NCBI GenBank assembly: GCA_900318265.1
Contig: ONKA01000005.1
Location: forward strand, 1-64,000
Source: an uncultured Bacteroidales bacterium
GTDB lineage: Bacteria > Bacteroidota > Bacteroidia > Bacteroidales > F082
Reading direction: 5' to 3'
DNA length: 64,000 bases
A program made the translations under genes and the position numbers. The notes beneath the pieces were generated by a model, which saw only the letters and a list, made by a program, of their open reading frames with translations, searched no databases and was not told the DNA's origin. Shown one piece after another: positions 21,448-31,757 of the stretch. Within the stretch, counting starts at the first letter, position 1; every line of letters begins with the position of its first letter.

Positions 21448-22772
21448 AACTGACAGAGAAGCAATACAAGGGCTGGAGGTTTCTCCAGGACTCCGACCTC
21501 GGCATCATGTTCCTGTTGTACGGTGGTGCGGCAGGAGGTGGCAAGTCGTGGCTCGGCTGCTATTGGCTTCTCTTCATGTGTTCCCATTTCCCAGGTGTCC
21601 GTTACTTCATAGGGCGTAACAAGCTGAAAGACTCCCGCGAGTCCGTCGTGGTCACCTTTGGCAAGGTGTGCGCCGCAGAGGGCTACTCGGAGTACCGCAT
21701 CAATGACGAAGGTATCGTGTTCAACAATGGGTCGCGCATCGTGTTGCTCGATCTCTCGTTCTACCCCATCGTCGACCCCATGTTTCAGCGGCTCGGCTCC
21801 AAGGAGTTCACAGGTGGCGTTATCGAAGAGGCCGGCGAAGTCCACCGCCTCGCCTTCGAGGTGTTGAAGTCGCGTATCGGCCGACACCTCAACGACGTGT
21901 ATCACATCCCGCCAAAGATATTCCTCACCTGCAACCCGCAAAAGAATTGGTTGTACACGCAATTCTATAAGCCGTGGCGGGCCAAGACGCTGAGGATTCC
22001 CTACGCCTTCATCCATGCCGACAACCGCGACAACCCATTCCTCACGAAAGAGTACATCCAGGCCCTGAACGCCATCGAAGACAAGGTGACGAAGCAGAGG
22101 CTTTTGCACGGCATCTGGGAATACGAGAACGACCCCAGCCAGCTGTGCGAGTACGATGCTATCACCGACATGTTCACCAACGACTTCGTGAAGGAAGGCG
22201 AACCAGCCCTTTCTGGCGACATCGCCCTCAAAGGACGCGACCGCTACATACTTGGCTACTGGAGAGGCTTGGTGGTGCGCATCGTGTCCGATATACCCTA
22301 CATCCACGCCAACAGCCTGGAGCAGGACGTAAGGGCAAAATCACAGCAATACGGAGTGCCTCGGTCGATGATAGTCGTGGATAGCGACGGCAACGGCAGT
22401 TATCTATCCGACTACATCCCAGGCATCAAGGAGTTTCACGGTGGCGCGTCGGCATACGACTCCGCAAAATACTCCAACCTAAAGGCTGAGTGCGCCTTCA
22501 AGCTGGCCTACTTCGCCAACAAGCGCATGATACACGTCATCTGCAGCGACGAACAAAGAACCAGGCTGACCGAAGAAATGGAGGTGCTGCGTCAGGATAA
22601 CATCGACAAGGACACCTCGAAGCTCTCCATCATCAGCAAGGAGGAGCAGAAGCGACTGCTCGGACGCTCCCCCGACACCCTCGACATGCTCATCATGGGC
22701 ATGTATTATCACGTCCGGCCCATCTACACGGGTGGACGCGGCAAAGTGCAACAACTATCAAATACAATGTAA
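21444..22772 (+). CDS. terL: Terminase large subunit
   Basis: 442 aa packaging motor. Walker A GGAAGGGKS is at residues 27-35 and Walker B/catalytic carboxylates VIEEAGE at 126-132. ITCN-like FLTCNPQKNW follows as the coupling motif. The C-terminal nuclease half has SGDIALKGRDR and MIVVDSDGNGSYL with the expected Asp residues. Normal length. Confidence 0.92.
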   Translation: MKLTEKQYKGWRFLQDSDLGIMFLLYGGAAGGGKSWLGCYWLLFMCSHFPGVRYFIGRNKLKDSRESVVVTFGKVCAAEGYSEYRINDEGIVFNNGSRIVLLDLSFYPIVDPMFQRLGSKEFTGGVIEEAGEVHRLAFEVLKSRIGRHLNDVYHIPPKIFLTCNPQKNWLYTQFYKPWRAKTLRIPYAFIHADNRDNPFLTKEYIQALNAIEDKVTKQRLLHGIWEYENDPSQLCEYDAITDMFTNDFVKEGEPALSGDIALKGRDRYILGYWRGLVVRIVSDIPYIHANSLEQDVRAKSQQYGVPRSMIVVDSDGNGSYLSDYIPGIKEFHGGASAYDSAKYSNLKAECAFKLAYFANKRMIHVICSDEQRTRLTEEMEVLRQDNIDKDTSKLSIISKEEQKRLLGRSPDTLDMLIMGMYYHVRPIYTGGRGKVQQLSNTM

Positions 22773-22775
22773 GCC

Positions 22776-23327
22776 ATGAGACGACAGAAACCTATGACAT
22801 TCCGAACCTATGCCACGCTCCACAGGCTCGGTCTTATCAAGCAAGAGAGCGAAGACGAACTCAAGCAGGCACCATGCCCCGCCACACTGTGCGGAAAGCC
22901 CGTGCCCAAAAACCTCAACGAGCTAACGATGGACCAGCTCACCGACTTGATGTCAATCAACGCCGATACGGAGCTGGACACATTTCGTGTCATCCTCGGC
23001 ATCGACCCCCGGCAACTCGCAAAGCAGCCTGCAGTGGACGTGGTGGGTACGGCCAACTTCTTCCAGAAGGAGCTGGAGAAGATTACCGATCTGTTCGACC
23101 AGCTCAAGCCCCACTACTCGAAAGAGGAAAGGGAGGCAGGCATCGAGCAGCTCAATCACGGCATTTTCGGCACCATCGACTGGTATGCCCGTCGCATGGG
23201 TATCAGCGACCACGACGAGGTGTTGAAGGTGCAATGGATTAAAGTGTGGCAGTGTGCCAAAATCGACAAGGAGAATAACGAGTACGACAAGCGGTACCGC
23301 GAAGTTGTCGCCAATCAAAACAAGTAA
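22776..23327 (+). CDS. Hypothetical phage protein after terminase (183 aa)
   Basis: 183 aa, helical (LNELTMDQLTDLMSINADTE, ANFFQKELEKITDLFDQLKP). It starts 3 bp after terL. The position suggests a structural or packaging-related role, but no family is recognised. Confidence 0.6.
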   Translation: MRRQKPMTFRTYATLHRLGLIKQESEDELKQAPCPATLCGKPVPKNLNELTMDQLTDLMSINADTELDTFRVILGIDPRQLAKQPAVDVVGTANFFQKELEKITDLFDQLKPHYSKEEREAGIEQLNHGIFGTIDWYARRMGISDHDEVLKVQWIKVWQCAKIDKENNEYDKRYREVVANQNK

Positions 23328-23331
23328 GGCC

Positions 23332-23775
23332 ATGAATATCGAACAGGAAATCAGGACCATCGTGGAGTCGTTGGACTCCTACTACGTCCACCTCGTGGAT
23401 GGTTACGAACTGAACACAATGATGCCCAAGCTGTCGCGAGAGCATGAGGATTTCACCGTGAACTACATCCCAGAGGGCGGAGCCTTCGACATTGACGAGG
23501 TGTCGGGACGCCGTTCCGAGACTTCCAACGTGCAAATGATGTGGTGTGGCATGGTGGACTTCAACAAGAGCGCCATGGTAGAGGCCGACAACATCGCCTC
23601 CATCTTCGAGGAGAAGAAGGCCTTGATGAACGCCTTTGTCGATGCTGTCAACGCATCGGGCAAGTTTGAGCCGTTGACCCACTACGGCTATCAGTGCATC
23701 CCGCTGCGCTTCGACGCGGTGTGCGCCTGTCTTATCACCACATTCGACTTGACAGCGAAAGGAGAGTGCGTATGA
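23332..23775 (+). CDS. Hypothetical phage structural protein (147 aa)
   Basis: 147 aa from ATG 23332, alpha/beta with a pattern (VNYIPEGGAFDIDEVSGRRS then ALMNAFVDAVNASGKFEPLT) reminiscent of tail-terminator or head-tail joining proteins. Overlaps the next gene by 4 bp. The assignment is from context only. Confidence 0.5.
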   Translation: MNIEQEIRTIVESLDSYYVHLVDGYELNTMMPKLSREHEDFTVNYIPEGGAFDIDEVSGRRSETSNVQMMWCGMVDFNKSAMVEADNIASIFEEKKALMNAFVDAVNASGKFEPLTHYGYQCIPLRFDAVCACLITTFDLTAKGECV

Positions 23776-24230
23776 AAGAGACACCTCTCATCTTGCGCGA
23801 AGAACTGGAGGCGCTCCGAGAGCGTATCATCGCCAACCATCGCGAAGCCGGGCAGGTGGCCAGCGGTAAGACCATCCAGAGCATGCAGGTGCACATCGAT
23901 GGCGACCATGGCGAGCTTGTCGGTCGCCCACGATTCTTCAACCTCGAGCAGGGCGAGCCGCCATGGCGCAATGCTGCCAACATGAAGGGTGTGCCTATCG
24001 CGTTCCACGACATCATCGAGAAGTGGATCCAGGACAAAGGGCTCAACCTCAATGCATGGGCGGTCGCCTATAAGATTATCCACGAAGGCACGAAGCTACA
24101 CCGTCAAGGTGGACGTGCAGACATCTACAGCAACGAGATTCCCAAGACGCTCGAAAGCATCAGCCAGCGGCTTCTCGTCATTTACGACATGCAGGTAACA
24201 GAAATGATTCAACTTAACACAAAGCCATGA
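23772..24230 (+). CDS. HK97 gp10-like minor structural protein
   Basis: 152 aa. REAGQVASGKTIQSMQVHID, GELVGRPRFFNLEQGEPPW and AVAYKIIHEGTKL, with TLESISQRLLVIY at the end, form the pattern of HK97 gp10-like or tail-completion proteins in Bacteroides phages. It is placed just before the large tail genes. Confidence 0.6.
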   Translation: MKETPLILREELEALRERIIANHREAGQVASGKTIQSMQVHIDGDHGELVGRPRFFNLEQGEPPWRNAANMKGVPIAFHDIIEKWIQDKGLNLNAWAVAYKIIHEGTKLHRQGGRADIYSNEIPKTLESISQRLLVIYDMQVTEMIQLNTKP

Positions 24231-25405
24231 GACACACACAGCTAACAGCATTTATTGACCAGTTCGAGGATAGGAATTTTTACCAGCTCACCTATCCCGA
24301 AGACTATATATTTGCCCAGTCGCGGCATACCTACATCCAAATTGATAGGTTATCGGATGCGGACAATGTGCCCAACTCGGGCGGCCTTGTCAAGATGGAG
24401 GTCACCGACACCACAGCTAATAAGACCTACACTGAGTCGCGCTACCTTGACCAGGAAGGAAGAGCGGTGTTCGATATCGCACGCTTCCTGCAGATTTTCA
24501 TGGAAGACACCGTGAAGGCCGACGTCCTCACAGGTGACAACATCAACAGCACGTTAGTGATAGCCCACAACGTCACCGTTCGCCTATGGTACAGCGGGAC
24601 ATGGTTCTGGACTCTCTCCACATTCGAGGTTGTCAACGGAGCCGACGAGGTGACCGATAATTGGTGGTTTGGTCAACGCCGCCTGCGATGGTGGAAGAAT
24701 TACCCCTTCACCTTCGATTTCCGCAACTTGGAAAATGTGGATATCGAGATAAACGATTCGGGACTTTCGCAGTCGTTTGTACTTCCACAGATAACGACAG
24801 ACCCAAACAATTATGGACGTATCCGAGTCAATGCCAACAGGGTGTTTACCTCGGCGGTAAACAAAGCCGTCATTTCAACCAACAACGGCATGCAGTTTAT
24901 TGACGGCAGCTTCTACTCCAGCGCATCCAACGCCGTAGCCATCATCGGCAACAGTTGCCCGAGATCCGACAAGGACGTGTACCTGCGATGGCTCAACCGA
25001 CACGGTGAGTTGAGTTACTGGCTGTTCAAGCTCCACAGCTTGCAGCGCAAGTTCAAGGCCACCGACAACAAGAGAGCATACATCAAGGACGAAAGGATAG
25101 ATCCCGACAGCCATATCATCGACAATGCCATGTTGCGTGCCTTGACCGTTGAGGGTGAGTTGAAATGCTACACCGACGCGCTGGACGGCATCGACTATGA
25201 GATTGTGCGCCAGCTGTTCACCGCCCCGTTTGTCGACCTATATCTGCCTGAGCCATCAGTGAGAGAGAAAACAGCCGTATGGCAACGCGTCCACATCAAG
25301 CCCGAGACACAAGCAGAGGCACTGCGCCACGCTGACCTGTACACCTACAACCGCCAAGTTGCTGTCACACTTACCATGCCAGAGGAGGGGCAAATCTTTG
25401 TATGA
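24227..25405 (+). CDS. Phage tail structural protein (392 aa)
   Basis: 392 aa, beta-rich with many aromatic and Asn/Asp residues (DNWWFGQRRLRWWKNYPFTF). No enzyme motif. It overlaps neighbours on both sides by 4 bp and lies directly upstream of a second large tail-like protein and the tape measure. A distal-tail (Dit-like) role is plausible from context. Confidence 0.55.
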   Translation: MRHTQLTAFIDQFEDRNFYQLTYPEDYIFAQSRHTYIQIDRLSDADNVPNSGGLVKMEVTDTTANKTYTESRYLDQEGRAVFDIARFLQIFMEDTVKADVLTGDNINSTLVIAHNVTVRLWYSGTWFWTLSTFEVVNGADEVTDNWWFGQRRLRWWKNYPFTFDFRNLENVDIEINDSGLSQSFVLPQITTDPNNYGRIRVNANRVFTSAVNKAVISTNNGMQFIDGSFYSSASNAVAIIGNSCPRSDKDVYLRWLNRHGELSYWLFKLHSLQRKFKATDNKRAYIKDERIDPDSHIIDNAMLRALTVEGELKCYTDALDGIDYEIVRQLFTAPFVDLYLPEPSVREKTAVWQRVHIKPETQAEALRHADLYTYNRQVAVTLTMPEEGQIFV

Positions 25406-27531
25406 GAAAGGATATAGTAATCGAGGTGTCCGTCCCGAATGAATCCTACGAGCAATGGGAACAGGTCGATATCTCAAAGGACCAGAAGATGACACTGCAG
25501 TTCATCAGCAACCTGCTGACGGGTGTCGAAAGCATCACCAGCAGCAGCACCCTATCCGTCAAGCTCCCCAGGACGGCACATAATGAGCGGATTTTCGACT
25601 TTGCCACACGCCCGCAATATGAGTCCACCATGACCCATCGCAAAATCCCGTGCCACGTCTATATCAACGGCATGGATATGATGAGGGCCGCGTACTGCTA
25701 TCTGCTCGACAGCGAGAGCGACAGCTACGAGGTCTGCATCGTGTTTGGGTTGCTCACCAATTACGGAGCATGGATTGACGCAGGAAGGAGTATCAAACAG
25801 CTGGCCGATACAGGACAATCCATACCATGGGACTGGAGAGCGGCATTTTACGACATCTATGTGCCGGCAGGTTCAACGCATGACATTAACGACTATCCGC
25901 CTATTTGGTACGGTGACGACCCGAACATCAACACCTATACCCCGCAGAATGGGCTGGGTAGGTTGATGTATTACGGCATCTATACCCCGGGCTTCGAGAG
26001 GACGGACAACCTCGTGAACTACGCCAACGTGCATCCGTTCGTCACCTTGCGCGAGATTTGGGAGCGCATCATCAGCGAAAACAACCTTAATTTTGTGTTG
26101 CCAATCGACGTGAAGAGAGACATGGAAAATCTCGCCATCGTCCTTACATCGATAAAGGGTAACGCGGCACAAGGCACACCGAACATTGACAATAATGCAT
26201 CCACGACGAGACCGCAGACCATCCGTCTGTCGTCAGCGTTGAGCTTCGGTTGGAACATCATCTGCGACACGATTGGAGACTGCTACCAAAACGGCAACCC
26301 CTACGGCGTGAAAGGCAAGATATTGGCAAAGGGTGACGGTAACGCGGTAGACCTGCAAATCAACATGTTGCTGGACGACAGTTCGAGTTTCCCATACAAT
26401 GGCAGCAACCGCTCGGCAAGTTACATCCTAAACGACGTGGGTCACATGGAGTATCTCGACCTGTGTGTGTATCTCTATGCCACGCAGCAGACGGTGAAAC
26501 TCACACCTACATACACTCCTATTGGCATCCAGTGGCAAGGCACTATCCACGTGCCTTCGTTCAGTATATTCGGAAGTGTGCATGAAGGCGATGCCATCGC
26601 CGACATTTGGATTGATAACGACGGCAGGATCTGCAACTATTGCTCAGGTGCGTTCAATAACTATTGGATGGGTAACCGCTCAGGTTGGGACGCCATGTTC
26701 AAATGGAGTATTTGTTCGGTGGCAGTGGTCTATTATACTGGTTCGCAATTCTATCCGCATCCTCGTTTCCGTTGCTTCCCTAACTTGCCCGACATCAAGC
26801 AGCTGGACTTCGTGAAAATGATTTGCCAGCTGTATTGCCTATTCCCCGTCGTAAATAGTGGTGACACCGAGCAAGTGGATTTCGTTCGCTTCGACGTGCT
26901 CGACGAAGCGAAGATAAAAGGTTCCGACTGGAGCGACAAGCTACTGGAACAAATGCGCGACGTGCCTCACAAAATCTCCTACCGTCTCGGTGATTACGCC
27001 CGTCGTAACATCATCCAATACAAGGAAGACGAGAAAGACCCTGTGTTGGATAGAATCAGGACAGGAAGCCTCAACATCGACGACCACACGCTGGACCGTG
27101 AGAAGGAGCTTATCACCTATCCACTTGCAGCCAGCGAAGGCGACTATATCGGTCAGTATAACATCATCAGTACAGAAGACGAGAGCGACCCGCCCATTGT
27201 CACCTATGAGGCCGAGTTTACGGAGTGCGTCCACCGTTTGATGCGTGTCGTCGAATGGCTCGACCCAATCCACAAGAAAGTGACAAGGCTGGATTTCTCC
27301 GACCTGTCGGTGCCGTATATCCTGCAAACCTACTACGCCACCTATCAGGCGGCCATCGCAAAACCGCGCATCATCACCGAGCGAATCCGATTGAACGAAT
27401 TGGAAATGCGCGACGTGGATTTCCGTCTGCCTGTCTATCTCCGCAAGTACGGCCGCTTCTATGCCATCAAGCAGATACAATGGACTGTAGGCGACGAATA
27501 CGCCGAGGTTGAACTACTCCAACTCGCATAA
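25402..27531 (+). CDS. Phage tail/baseplate protein (709 aa)
   Basis: 709 aa. The early segment LSVKLPRTAHNERIFDFATR resembles the N-terminus of Bacteroides phage tail-tip proteins. Later FVTLREIWERIISENNLNFV and FPNLPDIKQLDFVKMICQL read like repeated LysM- or hub-like modules of Tal-type proteins. The C-terminus (YLRKYGRFYAIKQIQWTVGD) is beta. Probably a baseplate hub or tail-associated adhesin; no enzymatic motif seen. Confidence 0.55.
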   Translation: MRKDIVIEVSVPNESYEQWEQVDISKDQKMTLQFISNLLTGVESITSSSTLSVKLPRTAHNERIFDFATRPQYESTMTHRKIPCHVYINGMDMMRAAYCYLLDSESDSYEVCIVFGLLTNYGAWIDAGRSIKQLADTGQSIPWDWRAAFYDIYVPAGSTHDINDYPPIWYGDDPNINTYTPQNGLGRLMYYGIYTPGFERTDNLVNYANVHPFVTLREIWERIISENNLNFVLPIDVKRDMENLAIVLTSIKGNAAQGTPNIDNNASTTRPQTIRLSSALSFGWNIICDTIGDCYQNGNPYGVKGKILAKGDGNAVDLQINMLLDDSSSFPYNGSNRSASYILNDVGHMEYLDLCVYLYATQQTVKLTPTYTPIGIQWQGTIHVPSFSIFGSVHEGDAIADIWIDNDGRICNYCSGAFNNYWMGNRSGWDAMFKWSICSVAVVYYTGSQFYPHPRFRCFPNLPDIKQLDFVKMICQLYCLFPVVNSGDTEQVDFVRFDVLDEAKIKGSDWSDKLLEQMRDVPHKISYRLGDYARRNIIQYKEDEKDPVLDRIRTGSLNIDDHTLDREKELITYPLAASEGDYIGQYNIISTEDESDPPIVTYEAEFTECVHRLMRVVEWLDPIHKKVTRLDFSDLSVPYILQTYYATYQAAIAKPRIITERIRLNELEMRDVDFRLPVYLRKYGRFYAIKQIQWTVGDEYAEVELLQLA

Positions 27532-27533
27532 CC

Positions 27534-27719
27534 ATGAGAAAGAGCGTACCACAACCGCAAAAGCACTGCTGTAGGGACTGCGACAATGCCACCGACTTCC
27601 ACGAGATAGGCGCTGACGGCAAGCCGTTCCTGTGCAGGTGCCCTTACGAGGAATGGAGCCAGTTCCTCGATATCCCGAAAATATGCATTCACTTCAAAAA
27701 AACGATAAATCATGGATAA
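27534..27719 (+). CDS. Small Cys-rich, probably zinc-binding protein (61 aa)
   Basis: 61 aa with HCCRDCDNATDFHE, then CRCPYEEW and KICIHF. The spaced cysteines and histidines suggest a zinc knuckle. It lies between the tail protein and the tape measure, overlapping the latter by 8 bp. Function unknown. Confidence 0.55.
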   Translation: MRKSVPQPQKHCCRDCDNATDFHEIGADGKPFLCRCPYEEWSQFLDIPKICIHFKKTINHG

Positions 27720-30543
27720 CCAAAAAGTAACGAAAATCCTTGAGATCCAGGTTGACAAAGACAAGGCTGTCAATGCCATGGCCAAGCTCAGGGAAGAAAT
27801 AGCCAAGGTGAAGGATGCCGAGAATGCCCTTACCAAGGAACTCAAAGAGAACGAGAAGACACAGCAGCTCTCCAGCGAACAGGTGGAAGAGAAGCAAAGG
27901 CGACTCGAAGCCCTTCGTGAGGCCGAGAAGGACTACCGTGCCGAGTTGAGCGAGGTGTCGCGTGCCGTGCAAAACACCCTCAAAGCCGACCGCTCCAAAT
28001 CGGGCAGCCTCAAACAGCTACGCGCTGAGTTGAGCAACCTCGTAAAGCAGTATGACGAATTGAGCCGTACCGAACGCGAAGGCGCACAAGGCGAAGAGTT
28101 GCTGCAGCACATCAACGAACTGACGACCGAAATCAAGGATGCAGAGTATGCGTCACAGCGGTTCCAGCGCAACGTGGGTAACTATCCCGATGCCGTCAAG
28201 CCCGTGAAGCAGGAGTTGCGAGAAATCACCGAACAACTCATCCAGCTACGCGCCGAGGGTAAGGCCAACACGGAAGAATACCAGCAGATGGTGCAAAGGG
28301 CCGGTGAACTCAAAGATGCCATGGCCGACACGCAGAGAGAGGTCAATCAGTTGGCATCCGACACGGGTGCCCTGAATAGTGTCCTCGATGCTGGCAAGTT
28401 GGCTGCAGGAGCTTTTTCCGCCGCCCTTGGTGTGATGAACATTGCAGGCGACAAAGACAGCGAGACAGCCCAGAAACTTGCCGAGGCGCAGAAGAAACTG
28501 CAATCCGCCATCGCCATCACAACGGGTTTGCAGGCCGTGCAGAATTCCTTGCAAAAGGAAAGCGCCTTGATGATGGGTATTCACAAGATACAGATCTGGG
28601 CTGCTGCCAAGGCACAGGATGCCTACGCCGCCGCCACAGGGCGTGCCACCATTGCACAGCGTCTGTTCAACACCGTGGCCAAAGCCAACCCCTATGTGCT
28701 GCTGGCAACCGCCATTCTTTCGGTTGTCGGTGCATTGGTCGCCTTTAACCTCGGTGAGAAAGAGACGGAAGAACAGACAAAGGCTGTGAATGATGAGCTG
28801 TCCGAGCAGATCAAAGTCATTAAGGCACTACGCGGAGAGTACGAGGCTGCCTACAACATCAATGTCAAGAATAAGCAGAACGAAATCGAACTCCTTAAAG
28901 CACAAGGGGCGAGCATCGAAGCCATCCAACAGGCAGAGGATGAACTGTACAGCTTAGAAGCCGAGAACATCGCTCAGCAAAAGCAGGACTACCAGGACCT
29001 TATCGACAACCTTGACACCTATAAGGGTCAGGTGAACGACCTGTCTGCAACCATCAAGGAGAATGCCGATAAGCAGCATGAAATGTACGCCGATTTGGAG
29101 GCTTTGCAGAATGGGTATTTTATCAATTTCCAAAAATACCCGATGTTGCTTGGGAAAGCACATGATGAGCAGGTCAAGATATTACAGGAAATGTACAACT
29201 GGCACGTATCGATAGGACAGGCCGCCATTGAGGAAATGAACACCCTGCAAGGCAACATCAACACGGCAGAGAAGATAATGCAGGATGAGGCCGACCTTAC
29301 CAATAAACGCCTTATCCAAATCGCAGAAAGAGACAGGCAGAGACAAGCGGATGCAGAAGCCCGAAGGAAGAAAGCCGAGGAAGACCGTAAAAAAGAGGAA
29401 GAGGAACAAAAGCGGTACCAGGAGCTGACCATTGCCGAAATGCAGAAGGCAGAGGACGCGCTAAACGCATTGATAGCGGACGAGTTCGAGCAGCGCCGTG
29501 CCATCGAGGACACAGCCTACCAGCGCAAAGTGGATGCACTGAAAAAGAGCATGAAGGAAGAGGAAGACGCGCACGGCACCGATACCGAGCTCTACCGCTC
29601 ATACCTCTCACAACTGGAGTCGCTCCGCTTGCAGCATGAGCAGACGATGAGCAACATCGCGCAGGACCAGTTCCAAAGCGAGAAGGAATTGCGCGACCGA
29701 GCCATCCGACAACTCGAAGCCGACAATGAGCTGTACTGGCAGAACCGCATCAACGAGGTTATCGCAGAAGGTCAGGAAGCCGGGCAGCTTGAATTGGAAA
29801 TGCTACAGGACCAACTCAACAACATGTCTCAGTACGTCGACGAGAGCGATGCCGAGTTCTACGCCCGCCGTTTGCAGAAGCAAATTGAGTACAACAACAA
29901 AAAGAAGGAGCTGAACCAGGCCGAAATGGCCATGGAGAAGGCGAAGCAGGAGTATATGGCCAGCATCGCAGGCTCCATCAGCAGCTTGATGGAAACGGTG
30001 GCAGGTGAGAACAAAGAAATGGTGAAGGCCTCAAAGATTGTCGCCCTTGCCGAGGTTGCCATCAAACAGGGTGTTGCCATCGCCGAAGCCGTGGCAAGTG
30101 CAGCCGCAGGCGATCCCTACACCTATGCCTTGCGTGTCGCTGCCGCCATTGCCTCAACCGTTGCCGCCATGGCCACAGCCATCCAATCGATTAGCAGCGT
30201 GAAGCTGGCGCGTGGTACAGCATATGTCAAAGGTCCAGGCACAAGCACCAGCGACAGCATCCCAGCCATGCTGAGTCTTGGCGAAGGTGTCGTCAATGCA
30301 AGAGGCAATGCACTGTTCCCGGGTTTGGTGGCGGCCATCAATGATATTGGCAATGGTATCAGCGTTCCAGCGTCCAACCAAACCACCTACAACTATACGA
30401 CGGTGGCCAACGCAGCAGGCGGCATCACCCCCGACCAAATAGCCGATGCGATGAGCCAAATGCCGCCCTCGGAGGTAGCCGTTACGGAGATAAAAAGGGT
30501 CAATGACCGCATCAATGTGGTGGAAAACTTGCGGAATTATTGA
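27712..30543 (+). CDS. Tape measure protein
   Basis: 943 aa. Residues 1-220 are coiled coil (KAVNAMAKLREEIAKVKDAE). Hydrophobic segments occur around residues 230-245 and 325-350 (YVLLATAILSVVGALVAF). A second long Lys/Glu/Ala-rich coiled coil runs to about residue 760, then an Ala-rich hydrophobic region (AAIASTVAAMATAIQSISSV). This is the typical composition of tail tape measure proteins that set tail length and help DNA entry. Normal for a tail of moderate length. Confidence 0.85.
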   Translation: MDNQKVTKILEIQVDKDKAVNAMAKLREEIAKVKDAENALTKELKENEKTQQLSSEQVEEKQRRLEALREAEKDYRAELSEVSRAVQNTLKADRSKSGSLKQLRAELSNLVKQYDELSRTEREGAQGEELLQHINELTTEIKDAEYASQRFQRNVGNYPDAVKPVKQELREITEQLIQLRAEGKANTEEYQQMVQRAGELKDAMADTQREVNQLASDTGALNSVLDAGKLAAGAFSAALGVMNIAGDKDSETAQKLAEAQKKLQSAIAITTGLQAVQNSLQKESALMMGIHKIQIWAAAKAQDAYAAATGRATIAQRLFNTVAKANPYVLLATAILSVVGALVAFNLGEKETEEQTKAVNDELSEQIKVIKALRGEYEAAYNINVKNKQNEIELLKAQGASIEAIQQAEDELYSLEAENIAQQKQDYQDLIDNLDTYKGQVNDLSATIKENADKQHEMYADLEALQNGYFINFQKYPMLLGKAHDEQVKILQEMYNWHVSIGQAAIEEMNTLQGNINTAEKIMQDEADLTNKRLIQIAERDRQRQADAEARRKKAEEDRKKEEEEQKRYQELTIAEMQKAEDALNALIADEFEQRRAIEDTAYQRKVDALKKSMKEEEDAHGTDTELYRSYLSQLESLRLQHEQTMSNIAQDQFQSEKELRDRAIRQLEADNELYWQNRINEVIAEGQEAGQLELEMLQDQLNNMSQYVDESDAEFYARRLQKQIEYNNKKKELNQAEMAMEKAKQEYMASIAGSISSLMETVAGENKEMVKASKIVALAEVAIKQGVAIAEAVASAAAGDPYTYALRVAAAIASTVAAMATAIQSISSVKLARGTAYVKGPGTSTSDSIPAMLSLGEGVVNARGNALFPGLVAAINDIGNGISVPASNQTTYNYTTVANAAGGITPDQIADAMSQMPPSEVAVTEIKRVNDRINVVENLRNY

Positions 30544-30547
30544 TTTT

Positions 30548-30590
30548 TTGCGTCAAACATTCTCACTATGAGAATTTAATACTATTTTTG
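30548..30590 (+). promoter_or_regulatory. Promoter with dyad upstream of head genes
   Basis: ATTCTC-ACTAT-GAGAAT (30559-30575) is a perfect 6-bp dyad and TATTTTTG (30583-30590) a consensus -7 box. TTGCGTCAAA (30548-30557) matches the site at 18407. The dyad sits where a repressor or activator would act on a late promoter for the protease, capsid and portal genes. Confidence 0.5.
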
Positions 30591-30610
30591 CGAGACAAAA
30601 TTTCCGGACT

Positions 30611-31744
30611 ATGATTATCAAAATTCACGGAGAAATCAAGGGTGACGAGCAGAAAGACTATGAGTTGATGTTTGGCCTCGACAGCGGCGTGTCGTTTGGC
30701 ACCATCGACGAAGCTATTGCTGCAAAGCCAGAGGACGACAATACCATCCTGTTGAAAATCCATTGCAACGGAGGTTTGTGCACTGAGGGCTACGCCATCT
30801 ATGACCGCCTGCGTAGTGTGGCCGACACCACTATTGAGGCAGAAGTAGAGGGTGAGTGCAGTTCAATGGCCACAATCATCCTGCTTGCCGCCAGCAAGCG
30901 ACGCGCGATGCAGAACAGCCGTTTTTGCATCCATAAGCCGAGAATGCCTTGGTATTTCTGTCAGGACATGACGGAGGACGAGGCGTTGAAGGCTTATAAC
31001 GACCTCCACGACGAGACCGAACGGATGCTCAGGATTTACACCGAGCGCACCGGTCAGTCCCGAGAAGCACTTGAAGCCCTGATGAAAGAAGACAAGTACA
31101 TCACGGCAGACGAAGCGAAAGACCTTGGATTTATCCAAGATATTGTTCAACCAATTTCAGCAACAAAAAAGATGAGCAAACCCAGTTCACTCAAGAAAAT
31201 GCTCCTCTCGGTGTGCAAGGCCGCGGGTCTTACCGAAGAGGAAATCAAGGGCGCGGTGACTGACAAGTCCCAGGTTCAGGCTTTGACGCTGACGACCGAC
31301 GACGGCACAGAACTCGAAATCGAAAGAGAAGAGGGTCAGCCACAAGTCGGTGATCCAGCCACCCCAGACGGTGAGCACCACATGCCTGACGGTTCGACCA
31401 TTGTCATCGAAAATGGTACCATCACCGAGATCCGCCCCAAGGAAGAGGAAAACCCTGACAACAAGGAAACCGACGAAGAGAAGGAGACCCTCAAGCAGGA
31501 AAACCAATCCCTCAAAGACCAAAACGCCGAGCTGCAGCGCAAGCTGGACGATGCTTTGGCGTCGAAGAAGAGCAAGGAAGACATCGAAGCCCTCGACTTC
31601 ATCAAGGAGTGCGGTGGCATCGACAAGGTCAAGTCCTTGCGTTCAACCTACCAACCGCCGAAACCCGAAGGCGGAAAGAAACCCGTCCCCACAGCTCCCA
31701 AGAGCAAGCTCGATGAGGAGTACGACAGATTGTTCAACAACTAA
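30611..31744 (+). CDS. ClpP-like prohead protease with scaffold-like C-terminus
   Basis: 377 aa. The first 185 residues are a ClpP/S14-like head maturation protease. Its catalytic Ser is in GECSSMATII (residues 81-90), the His in FCIHKPRM (His108), with an Asp near 177 in LGFIQDIV. The C-terminal half is acidic and coiled coil (LKQENQSLKDQNAELQRKLD), as in fused protease-scaffold proteins. It processes the capsid shell before DNA packaging. Confidence 0.8.
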   Translation: MIIKIHGEIKGDEQKDYELMFGLDSGVSFGTIDEAIAAKPEDDNTILLKIHCNGGLCTEGYAIYDRLRSVADTTIEAEVEGECSSMATIILLAASKRRAMQNSRFCIHKPRMPWYFCQDMTEDEALKAYNDLHDETERMLRIYTERTGQSREALEALMKEDKYITADEAKDLGFIQDIVQPISATKKMSKPSSLKKMLLSVCKAAGLTEEEIKGAVTDKSQVQALTLTTDDGTELEIEREEGQPQVGDPATPDGEHHMPDGSTIVIENGTITEIRPKEEENPDNKETDEEKETLKQENQSLKDQNAELQRKLDDALASKKSKEDIEALDFIKECGGIDKVKSLRSTYQPPKPEGGKKPVPTAPKSKLDEEYDRLFNN

Positions 31745-31757
31745 ATCCTGACGAAAA